Part shown: in pieces, positions 63,936-64,000 of the stretch
Numbering within the stretch: position 1 is the first letter of the stretch
How the letters are laid out: every line of letters begins with the position of its first letter
NCBI RefSeq assembly: GCF_004795835.1
Contig: NZ_CP039249.1
Coordinates: 4,005,001 to 4,069,000, forward strand
Source of the DNA: Sphingomonas sp. PAMC26645
GTDB lineage: Bacteria; Pseudomonadota; Alphaproteobacteria; Sphingomonadales; Sphingomonadaceae
Direction of reading: 5' to 3'
Length of the DNA: 64,000 nucleotides
Notes under the pieces: generated by a model
What the model saw: the letters and a program-made list of their open reading frames with translations, nothing else
Told to the model about the DNA's origin: nothing
Database searches by the model: none
Program-made: the position numbers and the translations under genes

Positions 63936-64000
63936 ATGCCAGAAGCGGGAAAAGATAAGCGTGAGAAGACTCAACTGAAGAAGGCGGTTCGCTCCGTCGT
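63936..64000 (+). CDS. Start of an unidentified gene, cut by the window edge
   Basis: ATG 63936 is preceded by GGGGAGGGATACGCAGG and opens 21 codons that are strongly basic and polar (MPEAGKDKREKTQLKKAVRS) before the edge. Too short to identify; an N-terminal basic tail of a nucleic-acid-binding protein is possible. Confidence 0.4.
   Translation, partial: MPEAGKDKREKTQLKKAVRSV

Noticed and set aside
1..64000. CRISPR arrays
   Set aside because: No regularly spaced near-identical repeats were seen; the CCCA/CGGAC elements are dispersed and degenerate.

Overview
The window looks like chromosomal DNA of a sphingomonad (Sphingomonadales, most likely Sphingomonas). It is GC-rich and has three large TonB-dependent receptors, many small secreted or membrane proteins of types common in that group, and Shine-Dalgarno-led genes with frequent GTG/TTG starts and 4-base stop/start overlaps. 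No rRNA, intact tRNA or CRISPR array was seen. The taxonomic call is inference from protein similarity, not a database result.

Layout. 1-5.0 kb: end of a PepSY membrane protein, a SnoaL/DUF4440-like protein, a methyltransferase, a frameshifted SDR and small hypothetical genes. 5.1-6.0 kb: rlmJ. 6.0-8.7 kb: a genomic scar made of a decayed IS3-family element, the C-terminus of a serine recombinase and a 3' half of an initiator tRNA-Met gene (att site). 8.7-16.5 kb: dGTPase, an RBBP9-like protein, an N-terminally truncated zinc ADH, then a small block of membrane protein, channel-like protein, SRPBCC protein, intact zinc ADH and Crp/Fnr regulator. 16.6-22.2 kb: DHA2 efflux pump, DUF1622, lipoprotein, M13 peptidase. 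22.4-27.7 kb: RNA-repair locus, with rtcR divergent from rtcB-rtcA under a clear sigma-54 promoter and apparently extended by a PhyH dioxygenase and a low-molecular-weight phosphatase. 27.8-34.9 kb: small tyrosine recombinase, azoR/hxlR pair, a SARP/BTAD-alpha/beta-hydrolase fusion divergent from DoxX-cupin-glutaminase(ankyrin). 35.1-39.0 kb: tightly coupled nuclease operon (HNH protein, methyltransferase-HNH fusion, NUC-type nuclease, small protein). 41.1-54.5 kb: three TonB receptors with a transglutaminase-like protein, a def-APC-TauD overlapping operon and a PhoD phosphatase. 54.8-63.5 kb: two very large probable defence proteins, an SMC/Rad50-like ATPase with a LexA/S24-like C-terminal domain, and a nuclease-STAND NTPase of Avs type. 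The start of another gene runs off the right edge.

Two themes stand out. First, a short (about 65 bp) intergenic repeat occurs at about sixteen places. It is built from two copies of a CCCA-N4-CGGACATTC-like unit and is almost always in the same orientation; I do not know it as a named family. Second, the window is rich in candidate genome-defence genes (54.8-63.5 kb, 35.1-39.0 kb, possibly the dGTPase), of which the SMC-S24 fusion and the nuclease operon are the least familiar.
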